Assembly (NCBI RefSeq): GCF_039134705.1
Contig: NZ_CP146256.1
Location: 2,294,001-2,358,000 of the forward strand
Length of the DNA: 64,000 bases
Origin: Kineothrix sp. IPX-CK
GTDB lineage: Bacteria > Bacillota > Clostridia > Lachnospirales > Lachnospiraceae
Direction of reading: 5' to 3'
A program made the translations under genes and the position numbers. Within the stretch, counting starts at the first letter, position 1. The number at the start of each line of letters is the position of its first letter. The notes under the pieces are model-generated. The model searched no databases. It saw only the letters and a program-made list of their open reading frames with translations, and was not told the DNA's origin. Positions 35,476 through 44,785 of this stretch are shown one piece after another.

Positions 35476-36741
35476 ATGGGAATGACGATGACCCAGAAGA
35501 TTCTGGCAGCACATGCTGGACTCGATAAAGTGGAAGCCGGGCAACTGATAGAGGCTGATTTGGATTTGGTGCTCGGCAACGACATTACGAGTCCTGTTGC
35601 AATTAAAGAAATGGAAAAAATGAAAGTAAACGGCGTTTTTGATAAGGATAAAATTGCGCTGGTGCCGGACCACTTCGTGCCTAACAAGGATATTAAATCT
35701 GCGGAGCATTGTAAGTGCGTGAGGGAATTCGCATACCGCAATGACATTACGAATTACTTTGAAGTAGGAGAGATGGGCATCGAACATGCGCTTTTGCCGG
35801 AAAAAGGACTTACCGTTGCCGGAGATGTTATTATCGGCGCTGACTCTCATACGTGTACCTACGGCGCTCTCGGCGCATTTTCCACAGGTGTGGGAAGTAC
35901 GGATATGGCGGCAGGTATGGCTACCGGAAAAGCGTGGTTTAAAGTTCCATCGGCAATCAGGTTCCATGTAATTGGTAAAATGTCCAAGTGGGTCAGCGGC
36001 AAGGATGTTATCTTACATATTATAGGGATGATCGGCGTAGACGGCGCACTTTATAAGTCCATGGAATTTACAGGAGAGGGTATTGCGAATCTTTCTATGG
36101 ACGATAGATTTACAATTGCGAACATGGCAATCGAAGCGGGTGGTAAGAATGGAATCTTTCCTGTCGACGATCTTGCAATCGCATATATCAAGGAGCATTC
36201 TAAAAAGCCGTATACTATTTATGAAGCGGATGAGGATGCGGTTTATGATGAAGAATATACTATCGACTTAAGCGTCTTAAGACCTACCATTGCGTTTCCC
36301 CATCTTCCCGAAAACACAAAGACTATCGACGATATTAAAGAGGATATTGCAATCGATCAGGTAGTCATTGGGTCCTGCACTAACGGTAGATTAGATGATC
36401 TGCGCATTGCGGCGGAAGTGTTCGAGGGAAGACATGTGAAAAAGGGAATGCGCTGTATTATCATTCCCGCGACGCAGGCTATTTATATGCAGGCTATGGA
36501 GGAAGGGCTTTTGAAAACTTTTATTGAGGCGGGAGCAGTTGTCAGTACCCCTACCTGCGGTCCTTGCCTTGGCGGTTACATGGGAATCCTTGCGGAGGAC
36601 GAGAGGTGTGTTTCCACTACAAATCGTAATTTCGTAGGCCGCATGGGACATGTGAAGTCGGAAATCTATCTTGCGAGCCCTGCGGTGGCGGCAGCCAGCG
36701 CGATTGAAGGTAAGATTTCCTATCCATGCCGTTTGCAGTAA
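35476..36741 (+). CDS. leuC: 3-isopropylmalate dehydratase large subunit
   Basis: A 421-aa aconitase-family protein. The 4Fe-4S ligands are in GSCTNGR and [18 protein letters not shown] is the usual active-site strand. The length is that of the archaeal/clostridial HacA-type LeuC (about 420 aa) rather than the 466-aa E. coli type. The enzyme isomerises 2- to 3-isopropylmalate with LeuD. The ATG follows AGGAGG. Confidence 0.94.
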   Translation: MGMTMTQKILAAHAGLDKVEAGQLIEADLDLVLGNDITSPVAIKEMEKMKVNGVFDKDKIALVPDHFVPNKDIKSAEHCKCVREFAYRNDITNYFEVGEMGIEHALLPEKGLTVAGDVIIGADSHTCTYGALGAFSTGVGSTDMAAGMATGKAWFKVPSAIRFHVIGKMSKWVSGKDVILHIIGMIGVDGALYKSMEFTGEGIANLSMDDRFTIANMAIEAGGKNGIFPVDDLAIAYIKEHSKKPYTIYEADEDAVYDEEYTIDLSVLRPTIAFPHLPENTKTIDDIKEDIAIDQVVIGSCTNGRLDDLRIAAEVFEGRHVKKGMRCIIIPATQAIYMQAMEEGLLKTFIEAGAVVSTPTCGPCLGGYMGILAEDERCVSTTNRNFVGRMGHVKSEIYLASPAVAAASAIEGKISYPCRLQ

Positions 36742-36795
36742 AAGGTTTATTGATAGAAGATTAAAAAGCTGCCGAAAGGCAGAATGGAGGAATAT

Positions 36796-37284
36796 ATGAA
36801 ATCAGCAAAAGGAACAGTTTTTAAATATGGAGACAATGTGGATACGGATGTTATCATTCCGGCAAGATATCTGAACTCTTCCGATCCGTCCGAGCTTGCA
36901 ACACACTGTATGGAGGATATCGACAAGGAGTTTATTAAGAATATAAAAAAAGGAGATATCATCGTGGCGGACAAAAATTTCGGCTGCGGTTCCTCCAGAG
37001 AACATGCTCCGATAGCGATAAAAGCAGCTGGGATAAGCTGCGTAATCGCGGAGACCTTCGCAAGAATCTTTTACCGCAATGCGATCAATATCGGACTTCC
37101 CATTATCGAGTGTCCCGAGGCTTCCAAGGGAATTGAGGCTGGAGATGAAGTTGAAGTGAACTTCGATACCGGTGTTATTACCAATCTGACGAAGGGGACA
37201 GCATTCCAAGGTCAGGCTTTTCCTGAGTTCATGCAGAAGATCATAGCTTCGGAAGGGTTGATTAATTACATTAACAATAGATAG
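36796..37284 (+). CDS. leuD: 3-isopropylmalate dehydratase small subunit
   Basis: A 162-aa swivelling domain with the motif [13 protein letters not shown]. It starts at the ATG at 36796 behind GGAGG, the upstream in-frame ATG at 36784 being part of the ribosome binding site region. A small CTGCC/GGCAG hairpin precedes it. It completes the LeuCD enzyme. LeuA and LeuB are not in the window after it. Confidence 0.93.
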   Translation: MKSAKGTVFKYGDNVDTDVIIPARYLNSSDPSELATHCMEDIDKEFIKNIKKGDIIVADKNFGCGSSREHAPIAIKAAGISCVIAETFARIFYRNAINIGLPIIECPEASKGIEAGDEVEVNFDTGVITNLTKGTAFQGQAFPEFMQKIIASEGLINYINNR

Positions 37285-37289
37285 AACTT

Positions 37290-38081
37290 TTATAGCTGAA
37301 ACGGCTCTGCAAAATATCCCGCTTGTGAAACCGGTTCGTTGCCATCCCGCAGATGCGAGGTATCCCCTACCACCTGGCCACGGAAATACGCCTCGCCGGG
37401 TATCCTTTCTTCCGAAATGAGAACAGTAACTGAAGCAGGAGCAATGAAGAAATTCTGCCACAATAAAGTAGGCGCGATTCCTAACAGATATGACATCATT
37501 GCAAAGGTAACGCCCAGATGGCAGAAGATGACGATAGTATCATCGCTGTAAGACTTCAAGAGCTTTGACGTACCGGCATCCTTTCCTGAATCGGGAGTAA
37601 GAGAAGAGACACCTGTCTCCTCCTTCGTTATTCCGGTGCGGTATATCATGCCGTCCCTCACATAACCGTATTTTGCCAGGATACTGTCAAGCCCGCTGCA
37701 TACTTCATCGAATGCGGGCTTCAGATCACTATTGCTCCTCAAAACATCCGCTTCATGCCAATGGTCCTTATCATAGAACAACGGCTCCTTCGTCCAGTAA
37801 GAAGGCATGAAATCCCAAGGCACGCCGTGTCTTCCGGTAGTAGGATCGGTAATCGGATAATAAAACTCCCTAAGCCAATCATAAGTAACGGCCTGCCTAT
37901 TCATGATATTTAAACTGCAGGAAGCAGTCTCCTGTGCCCGTCCAAGGGGAGAGCAGTAAAAATCCTTTACGTTCCAGCTGCTTACCCTCTTCGCAAGGAG
38001 CTTTGCTTCCCGCCAGCCCTTTTGTGTCAAAATATCGTTCGCATAATCCGGATCTCCGTGTCTGATAAAAATAATTTTCAT
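37290..38081 (-). CDS. Histidine phosphatase family protein
   Basis: A 263-aa phosphoglycerate-mutase-like phosphatase. The catalytic RHG motif is in KIIFIRHGDPDY (residues 7-9), with a second His in the late CHLGVTFAMM. The ATG at 38081 follows GAAAGGATAAACATT. It converges with leuD 6 nt away. The protein has long insertions after the catalytic core (about 60-120) and may act on a phosphorylated sugar or cofactor; the substrate is unknown. Confidence 0.85.
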   Translation of the reverse strand: MKIIFIRHGDPDYANDILTQKGWREAKLLAKRVSSWNVKDFYCSPLGRAQETASCSLNIMNRQAVTYDWLREFYYPITDPTTGRHGVPWDFMPSYWTKEPLFYDKDHWHEADVLRSNSDLKPAFDEVCSGLDSILAKYGYVRDGMIYRTGITKEETGVSSLTPDSGKDAGTSKLLKSYSDDTIVIFCHLGVTFAMMSYLLGIAPTLLWQNFFIAPASVTVLISEERIPGEAYFRGQVVGDTSHLRDGNEPVSQAGYFAEPFQL

Positions 38082-38295
38082 AATGTTTATCCTTTCGTAT
38101 GTTAGTAAAAATATTAGTAAAATATTATGCCATTCGCATACCGTCTCATTACCGTCGTTTGACAAGGGCATTATACTACAAATAGGAGAAATCAACAAGG
38201 ATGAGTTGAACTTCCGGCTTCTTCCCATATCCCCCAAAGTATGTTAAAATATCGATTGTAAATAGATCATGCATGAAAAAGGAGTAAAATCATAA

Positions 38296-39165
38296 ATGAA
38301 TACCGAACAATTTTGGGGACATCTGGACAACCTGTTTCAAAGAAACGAAATAGATAAAGTAGAGCCCTATCTGCTGGGGGAACTGGAAAAAGCCAAGGAA
38401 GCAGAAGATTATCCCGCATATATCGTAATCGGCAATGAGATGATCGGCTTTTACCGCAGCGTCTCTCAATTCAAAAAAGCCTTCGATATCGCGGAGGACG
38501 TCCTTTTACTTTTAGAAGAATTACAGCTGGAAAACAGCGAACACTTCGCCACAACACTTCTGAATGCGGCGACGGCTTATCGTGCGGCTGGCGAGTTAGG
38601 ACCGGCATATAAATATTACTTGCAGGTGCTTCAGATATACGAGGGACTGCTTCCAAAAGACGATTACCGGTTCGCCGGACTTTACAACAATATGAGCATT
38701 TTGTTAGAGCAGATGAATGAGAACGAAAAAGCGGCGGAGCTTTCTAAGAAGGCGCTCTCTATCGTATGTGTTTTGGAAAACAGCGAAGCGGAACAGGCGA
38801 CGACTTTAACGAATCTCGCACTTTTGTATTTCAAGATGAATAAGCCGGGAGAGGCTTCAAAAGCTTTGGAAGAAGCGCTGGGACTATTCGAAGCTACCGG
38901 AGGGGAGCAGACGGATGCCCATTACAGTGCGGCTCTTGCAGGAGTGGGGGAAGCATATTTCCGTATAGGAGATTATGAGAATTCCCTGCTCTCCTATGAG
39001 AAGGCTCTGTCTGAGGTAAAAAAGCATTTTGGGGAGAATCAAAGCTATGGCATACTATGCGAGAATTGCGCTGCAGTGTGCGAATGCTTGAAGGACAAGG
39101 AAAAAGCTGAATATTATAGAAAGAATGTGGAAGAAATTTATAGCAGAATTGGATTGCAGCAATGA
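38296..39165 (+). CDS. Tetratricopeptide-repeat protein
   Basis: A 289-aa all-helical protein with about six TPR units (for example AAELSKKALSIVCVLENSEA and LLSYEKALSEVKKHFGEN). No signal peptide. TPR proteins are scaffolds or peptide receptors. It overlaps the DUF4037 gene by 4 nt (ATGA), so the two are translationally coupled and probably act together. Start ATG after AAAGGAG. Confidence 0.85.
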   Translation: MNTEQFWGHLDNLFQRNEIDKVEPYLLGELEKAKEAEDYPAYIVIGNEMIGFYRSVSQFKKAFDIAEDVLLLLEELQLENSEHFATTLLNAATAYRAAGELGPAYKYYLQVLQIYEGLLPKDDYRFAGLYNNMSILLEQMNENEKAAELSKKALSIVCVLENSEAEQATTLTNLALLYFKMNKPGEASKALEEALGLFEATGGEQTDAHYSAALAGVGEAYFRIGDYENSLLSYEKALSEVKKHFGENQSYGILCENCAAVCECLKDKEKAEYYRKNVEEIYSRIGLQQ

Positions 39166-40142
39166 AAGGTTTAGAGTTATCGGAAAAATATTACCTTGTA
39201 CATGGTAAAAAAATGTTAGAAGAAAAATTTCCCGAGGTCGCAAAACGGGCAGCCATTGGATTGGTGGGACAAGGTTCAGAATGCCTCGGCTTCGATGACG
39301 AGATTTCCATGGATCACGATTACGGCCCATCCTTTTGCATATGGCTGACCAAAGAAGATTATGAGGAATATGGCGGGAAAGTAGCTCGGGAATATGAAAG
39401 GCTTCCGGCGGATTTCGGCGGCGTGCAAGGAAGAATAGTGAGCGCTCACGGCAAAGGCAGAGTGGGGGTACACTCCATTCCTGATTTTTATTATGGGCTT
39501 ATTGGTTGTGAAGATACTCCCGAAAGCAATATGGAATGGCTGCGGATACCGGAGTCTGGGCTTTGCAGTGCGGTAAACGGTAAGGTGTTTATGGATCCCT
39601 TGGGGGAATTCAGCCGGATACGAAATGAACTGCTGGCATTTTATCCGGAGGATGTAAGACTCAAGAAAATAGCTGCAAGAGCGGCTGTTATGGCTCAGGC
39701 CGGACAATATAACTATGCAAGGGCCATGAAAAGGGGAGAGCATGTGGCAGCACAGCTTTCTCTGGACGAATTTACAAAAAGTACGATTTCTATGGTATAT
39801 CTTCTGAATAAGAAATATACGCCTTTTTATAAATGGATGCACCGCGGGATGAAGGAACTTCCCATATTATCCGAAATCGGTGATATACTAAATCTCCTCG
39901 TCATGACGGAAGAACAGGCAGAAGCCTGGGGAAATACAAGGGCACAGGACTACTTATATGCGCTGAATACGAAGGATCAAAGAATCATTATCGTGGAAGC
40001 CATATGTAATCTGGTGCTTCAGGAACTTATCTCACAGGGACTTACAGTAGGTGAGGACAATTTTTTGGAAAATCATACGATGTACATTATGGAGAAAATA
40101 AAGGATCCGCATATCCGCGCCCTGCAGATTATGGAAGGATAA
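39162..40142 (+). CDS. DUF4037 protein, predicted nucleotidyltransferase fold
   Basis: A 326-aa protein. Near residues 31-53 it has GLVGQGSECLGFDDEISMDH followed by DYG: a Gly-Ser turn and two acidic groups (FDDE, DHD) spaced like the nucleotidyltransferase signature GS...DxD. The rest is helical with a conserved late part (EAWGNTRAQDYLYALNTKD). DUF4037 members are uncharacterised; some are fused or adjacent to TPR proteins, as here. A transfer of a nucleotide onto RNA, protein or a small molecule is the inference. Confidence 0.8.
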   Translation: MKGLELSEKYYLVHGKKMLEEKFPEVAKRAAIGLVGQGSECLGFDDEISMDHDYGPSFCIWLTKEDYEEYGGKVAREYERLPADFGGVQGRIVSAHGKGRVGVHSIPDFYYGLIGCEDTPESNMEWLRIPESGLCSAVNGKVFMDPLGEFSRIRNELLAFYPEDVRLKKIAARAAVMAQAGQYNYARAMKRGEHVAAQLSLDEFTKSTISMVYLLNKKYTPFYKWMHRGMKELPILSEIGDILNLLVMTEEQAEAWGNTRAQDYLYALNTKDQRIIIVEAICNLVLQELISQGLTVGEDNFLENHTMYIMEKIKDPHIRALQIMEG

Positions 40143-40220
40143 TGTTGCAAACATATGTTCGTCGTGATATACTTGATTTCATAAATATGAAATAAGAAAC
40201 AAAAAACAGGAGAAGCGGAT

Positions 40221-40829
40221 ATGATAGCATATTTAAAGGGTGAAATCGCAGATATTACAGAGGATAATCTTATTTTGGAAGCGAACAGCATCGGATATAA
40301 TATTAAAATATCCTCAGGCACGGCAGGGATGCTGCCGGGAATCGGAGAGGAAGTGAAGATATATACCTATACCTGTGTGAGAGAGGATGCTTTTCTTCTG
40401 TACGGCTTTCTTACAAAGGATGATCTGGATATATTTAAGAAGCTGATTACGGTAAACGGAATCGGCCCTAAGGGCGGCCTTGCAATCTTGTCTGTAATGA
40501 GTGCGGACAGCCTGCGGTTTGCTATCATCTCAGGGGATGTGAAGGAAATTTCCAAAGCTCCCGGAATTGGAAAGAAGACAGCCGAGAGGGTTATTCTCGA
40601 CCTTCGGGATAAGGTTTCTATAGAAGATACCTTTGTGAATAAAAGCATGGGCGACGATCTTGGCGATGTATCGTCCGGCGATGCAAACATTAAAAACGAA
40701 GCGATTGAAGCGCTTACTGCATTGGGTTACTCTGCCTCCGAGGCGTTGAAGGCTGTAAAGCAGGTTACAGTTATGGAGGATATGGATACCGAGGATATCT
40801 TGAAGCAGGCGCTTAAGAAGATGTATTGA
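40221..40829 (+). CDS. ruvA: Holliday junction DNA helicase subunit RuvA
   Basis: A 202-aa protein with the OB-fold N-terminus (MIAYLKGEIADITEDNLILE), two helix-hairpin-helix motifs (NGIGPKGGLAILS and APGIGKKTAERVI) and the C-terminal RuvB-binding domain (ALTALGYSASEA). It binds Holliday junctions and loads RuvB. ATG follows AGGAGAAGCG. Confidence 0.97.
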   Translation: MIAYLKGEIADITEDNLILEANSIGYNIKISSGTAGMLPGIGEEVKIYTYTCVREDAFLLYGFLTKDDLDIFKKLITVNGIGPKGGLAILSVMSADSLRFAIISGDVKEISKAPGIGKKTAERVILDLRDKVSIEDTFVNKSMGDDLGDVSSGDANIKNEAIEALTALGYSASEALKAVKQVTVMEDMDTEDILKQALKKMY

Positions 40830-40905
40830 AGCAGGAGTCACCGGGCATTCGTGCCGGAGAAATTACCGTTTAGGCTCTTACTTTGAAAGGAAAATGGTTA
40901 TATAA

Positions 40906-41904
40906 ATGGCAAGAAGAATGATAGAAACAAACCTGACGGAAGAAGACATTAAGATCGAAGGCTCTCTCAGACCCCAGTGCCTTGCAGATTATATCGGACA
41001 GACAAAGGTGAAAGAAAATCTGAAGGTATATATAGACGCAGCCAAGCTTAGAAACGATTCCCTGGATCACGTATTGTTCTATGGGCCTCCTGGTCTTGGA
41101 AAGACTACCCTGGCCGGCATCATAGCATCGGAGATGGGCGTGAATATGAAGGTTACCAGCGGTCCTGCCATCGAGAAGCCAGGAGAAATGGCTGCAATTC
41201 TAAATAATTTACAGCCGGGTGATTTATTGTTTGTGGATGAGATCCACCGTCTGAACAGACAGGTGGAGGAAGTTCTCTACCCTGCGATGGAAGATTACGC
41301 CATAGATATTATAATAGGAAAGGGCGCCGCGGCACGGTCTATCCGTTTGGAGCTTCCAAAGTTCACTCTGGTGGGAGCGACTACAAGAGCGGGACTATTG
41401 ACAGCTCCCCTGAGAGACCGTTTCGGCGTAATTCACCGGTTGGAATTCTACTCCGTGGATGAACTTAAGGTTATTATCCTGCATTCCGCCCGGGTTTTGA
41501 AGGTGGCGATCGAAGAACAGGGAGCGGAGGAGCTGGCGAGGAGGAGCAGGGGAACGCCGCGGCTGGCTAACCGGATGCTTAAGCGGGTAAGAGATTATGC
41601 ACAGATAAAGTACGACGGAATCATCACGGAAGAAGTGGCTAAGACAGCTTTGGATCTTATGGACGTGGACAGAATGGGACTGGATTATATAGACAGGAAC
41701 ATATTGATTACTATAATCGATAAGTTCAAGGGGGGGCCGGTGGGACTGGACACACTGGCGGCATCCATCGGTGAGGATGCGGGCACCCTGGAGGATGTAT
41801 ATGAGCCTTACCTTTTGAAAAACGGGTTTTTAAACCGTACACCGAAAGGAAGAACAGCTACAGATTTGGCATATCATCATTTAGGACTTGAAATTCCCTC
41901 TTAA
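40906..41904 (+). CDS. ruvB: Holliday junction branch-migration ATPase RuvB
   Basis: A 332-aa AAA+ motor: Walker [12 protein letters not shown], Walker [11 protein letters not shown], sensor [17 protein letters not shown], and a C-terminal winged helix. Partner of RuvA just upstream; both resolve recombination intermediates. Start ATG after GAAAGGAAAATGG. Confidence 0.98.
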   Translation: MARRMIETNLTEEDIKIEGSLRPQCLADYIGQTKVKENLKVYIDAAKLRNDSLDHVLFYGPPGLGKTTLAGIIASEMGVNMKVTSGPAIEKPGEMAAILNNLQPGDLLFVDEIHRLNRQVEEVLYPAMEDYAIDIIIGKGAAARSIRLELPKFTLVGATTRAGLLTAPLRDRFGVIHRLEFYSVDELKVIILHSARVLKVAIEEQGAEELARRSRGTPRLANRMLKRVRDYAQIKYDGIITEEVAKTALDLMDVDRMGLDYIDRNILITIIDKFKGGPVGLDTLAASIGEDAGTLEDVYEPYLLKNGFLNRTPKGRTATDLAYHHLGLEIPS

Positions 41905-41973
41905 TATCTATATAATAAATATTGTGTAAATTATGAATGTATTAGGGCATATTTTGTGTTAAGGGGTGAGGGA

Positions 41974-42381
41974 ATGTCGGCGAAGACAGATACGGAAGTT
42001 ATCATTGGCGGTAAAGTATTCACTTTGAGCGGTTACGAAAGCGAAGAGTATCTACAGAGAGTCGCGTCTTATATTAACAATAAGATGACGGAGTACGGCA
42101 AAGTCGACAGCTTTAGAAGGCAGCCTCTGGACACCCAGAACGTCCTGCTGCAGCTTAACATTGCCGACGATTATTTTAAGGCAAAGAAACAGATAAGCCT
42201 TTTAGAAGAAGATATCCAGAGCAAAGAAAAGGAATTGTACGATTTGAAACATGAGTTGATTACTTCCCAGATTAAGCTGGAAAATACGGAGAAAAGTGTA
42301 AAAAGTCTACAGACGGAGATAAATGAAAACGCGAAGAAAATGATTCGCATGGAAATGGAACTGAAGGATGCGAAAAAGTAA
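41974..42381 (+). CDS. zapA: Cell division protein ZapA
   Basis: From the ATG at 41974 (behind GGGGTGAGGG) the product is 135 aa. It has the ZapA head (TEVIIGGKVFTLSGYESEEY, LQRVASYINNKM) and a long C-terminal coiled coil (about 70-135). ZapA bundles FtsZ filaments at the division ring. Here it lies next to ruvAB and a U32 peptidase, a common arrangement in Firmicutes. Confidence 0.88.
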   Translation: MSAKTDTEVIIGGKVFTLSGYESEEYLQRVASYINNKMTEYGKVDSFRRQPLDTQNVLLQLNIADDYFKAKKQISLLEEDIQSKEKELYDLKHELITSQIKLENTEKSVKSLQTEINENAKKMIRMEMELKDAKK

Positions 42382-42403
42382 TATAAAGGAATTATAGAAA
42401 GTG

Positions 42404-42431
42404 GGCTGTCTTAGGAAAAGGCAGCTTTTTC
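42404..42431 (+). terminator. Terminator after zapA
   Basis: GGCTGTCTT pairs with AAGGCAGC (one T-G pair), followed by TTTTTC. It sits 23 bp after the zapA stop. Confidence 0.65.
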
Positions 42432-42446
42432 TAATCGAAGGTAAGA

Positions 42447-42473
42447 GGTTGAAAGAATAATATTCTTTCAACC
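42447..42473. promoter_or_regulatory. Perfect 13-bp-arm palindrome upstream of the U32 peptidase gene
   Basis: GGTTGAAAGAATA and TATTCTTTCAACC are exact inverted repeats around a single A. It lies 75-101 bp before the start of the next gene. With a 1-nt centre it cannot form a normal hairpin loop, so a protein-binding operator is more likely than a terminator. Confidence 0.6.
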
Positions 42474-42547
42474 GGAGATTTGTGCTTAAGGTGTGCAGGC
42501 ACACCCGCACTAAGTCTCCAGGCTTTGAAGGGAGCATTGTTATAAAG

Positions 42548-44755
42548 ATGAAAAAAGTAGAACTTCTTGCACCTGCGGGAAATTATGAATGCTTTCTGGG
42601 TGCAGTGCATGCCGGGGCAGATGCCGTTTATCTGGGTGGAAACAAATTTGGAGCACGGGCATATGCGGACAACTTTTCGGAAGAAGAAATTATAAACGCT
42701 GTAAAGCATGCTCACATATATGGAAGAAAAATATATTTAACGCTGAATACTCTTGTAAAGGAAAGCGAATTTGCGGAGATTTACGATTATTTGCAGCCCT
42801 TCTACCAAGCGGGGCTGGACGGTGTCATCATTCAGGATATGGGAGTGTTTTGCGCAGTCGGAAAATGGTTTCCCGGATTGGAGCGCCATATCAGTACACA
42901 GATGACCGTGACGGGCTCTTATGGAGCGGCGTATGTAAAAGGCTTAGGAGCTACGCGCATCGTACCGGCCAGAGAGCTTTCTCTTGCGGAAATCAGAAAT
43001 ATAAAAAGTGAAGTGGATATTGAAATAGAGGCCTTCGTTCATGGCGCTGTCTGCTATTGTTATTCCGGGCAATGCTTGTTCAGCAGCATCATCGGAGGCA
43101 GAAGCGGCAACAGAGGAAGGTGTGCACAGCCGTGCCGTCTTCCTTATTCGGTGGAAGGCAAGAAGGAAAACTATCCCCTCAGCCTAAAGGATATGTGTAC
43201 AATAGAACTGATTCCCGAGCTGATCGAAGCCGGAATTGATTCCTTTAAAATCGAAGGAAGGATGAAAAGCCCCGAGTATGTTTCGGGGGTGACCGCTCTT
43301 TACCGGAAGTATATAGATAAATATTATGATGACGGGGGCGCAGGATATCTCGTTAAAAAAGAGGACATGGAGGAGCTTCGCTCCTTGTATATCCGAAGCG
43401 AAATAAGTGAAGGATATTATCATAAGCATAATGGCAGCGATATGATAACGCTGGATAATCCAAGCTACGGCGGACGGGACGAGATCCTGTCCCAAAGAAT
43501 CAGAGAGGAATATCTGCAAGGTGACCATCGTTTGGCTGTGACGGGAAAAACGAGACTATATAAAAACAGTCCGGCCTATTTTGCCCTTGTTTATAAAAAT
43601 ATAACAGCTGCCGTATATGGAAATATTGTGGAAGAAGCCTTGAAGCAGCCAATGAATGAGGAAAGCATTCGCAAACAGCTTTCAAAAAGCGGAAATACGG
43701 CATTTAATTTAGATAGTATTGAAATTGATATGGAATCCGATATTTTCATTCCCGTAAAGGCACTGAACGATCTGCGCCGCATAGCGTGTGATGCTCTGGC
43801 GGAAAAAATAATCGCGAACAATGGCCTGGCCTATCCGGGGCGCAAAGAAACAGCAGGGGCGAGTTCAAATACAGGAAAGCCGGCAACCATCAGCCCGATA
43901 AATAAAATAACGCTGCATGCATCCATACAGACCGAGGAACAGCTTGGCATAGCGCTAAAAAGCAATATTTCAAGAATCTATATTTCCTCTGATTTGTTGG
44001 AAACATCCGGTGCCATAGAGACCACCTTAAGAAATAATAAAAAGGATATAAATTTTTACCTTGCAATGCCCCATATCATAAGAGATTATGATAAAATATT
44101 TTTGGACAAAATGAAGGCGCTGCTGGAGGGCGAGTTGTTTTCCGGAGTATTGATCCGCAACCAGGAAGAACTGCAATGGCTCAAGAAATTTTCCTATAGT
44201 AAGGACATTGTCACTGATTCCAATCTCTATATTTGGAACAAGGAAGCCTATGAGGCTTATAAGGATGAGTGTGTGGAAAGGTATCTTCCCCACGAGCTTA
44301 ATTTCAAGGAAATTGCCAGACTGATGGAAGCTGTGGGCAGCAATGCTCTGTCTCAAATCGCCTACGGAAGAATACCAATGATGGTAACTGCCAACTGCAT
44401 TTCCAAGACCATGGGATTTTGCAGGAAAACGAAGGAAAACAAGGAAGCAGAAAGTATAAGCGGAACCCCCTTTTTGACGGATCGGTACCGAAAAAGGTTC
44501 CCGGTATATTTGAATTGCAGACATTGCTATAATATTATTTATAATTCGGTTCCTTTGTCGCTGCATCAGAGCCTTTATAAAATGATGAAGCTGGGGGTCT
44601 CAACATTTCGTCTGGATTTTACTATGGAAAAGGGGAAGGATGTACAGGATATCATATCCTTCTATGAGAACAGGATAAAAAATACCGGGAAAGACGAAGC
44701 AAAGCCTCCATTCGCAGAATATACAAACGCGCATTTAAATAGGGGAGTAGAATAA
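42548..44755 (+). CDS. U32-family peptidase (collagenase-like)
   Basis: A 735-aa protein starting at ATG 42548 behind AAGGGAG. The N-terminal half is the U32 domain: KKVELLAPAGNYECFLGAVH, then HGAVCYCYSGQCLFSS, GNRGRCAQPCR and FKIEGRMKSPEYV. The cysteine-rich segment is typical of RlhA/TrhP-like members, which take part in RNA hydroxylation with Fe-S cofactors rather than in proteolysis. The C-terminal half (DUF3656-like and a domain with late Cys residues) resembles the long clostridial form. The function in this organism is open. Confidence 0.88.
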   Translation: MKKVELLAPAGNYECFLGAVHAGADAVYLGGNKFGARAYADNFSEEEIINAVKHAHIYGRKIYLTLNTLVKESEFAEIYDYLQPFYQAGLDGVIIQDMGVFCAVGKWFPGLERHISTQMTVTGSYGAAYVKGLGATRIVPARELSLAEIRNIKSEVDIEIEAFVHGAVCYCYSGQCLFSSIIGGRSGNRGRCAQPCRLPYSVEGKKENYPLSLKDMCTIELIPELIEAGIDSFKIEGRMKSPEYVSGVTALYRKYIDKYYDDGGAGYLVKKEDMEELRSLYIRSEISEGYYHKHNGSDMITLDNPSYGGRDEILSQRIREEYLQGDHRLAVTGKTRLYKNSPAYFALVYKNITAAVYGNIVEEALKQPMNEESIRKQLSKSGNTAFNLDSIEIDMESDIFIPVKALNDLRRIACDALAEKIIANNGLAYPGRKETAGASSNTGKPATISPINKITLHASIQTEEQLGIALKSNISRIYISSDLLETSGAIETTLRNNKKDINFYLAMPHIIRDYDKIFLDKMKALLEGELFSGVLIRNQEELQWLKKFSYSKDIVTDSNLYIWNKEAYEAYKDECVERYLPHELNFKEIARLMEAVGSNALSQIAYGRIPMMVTANCISKTMGFCRKTKENKEAESISGTPFLTDRYRKRFPVYLNCRHCYNIIYNSVPLSLHQSLYKMMKLGVSTFRLDFTMEKGKDVQDIISFYENRIKNTGKDEAKPPFAEYTNAHLNRGVE

Positions 44756-44785
44756 ATTTACGCTTAAAAAGTGTACGGGTGAATT

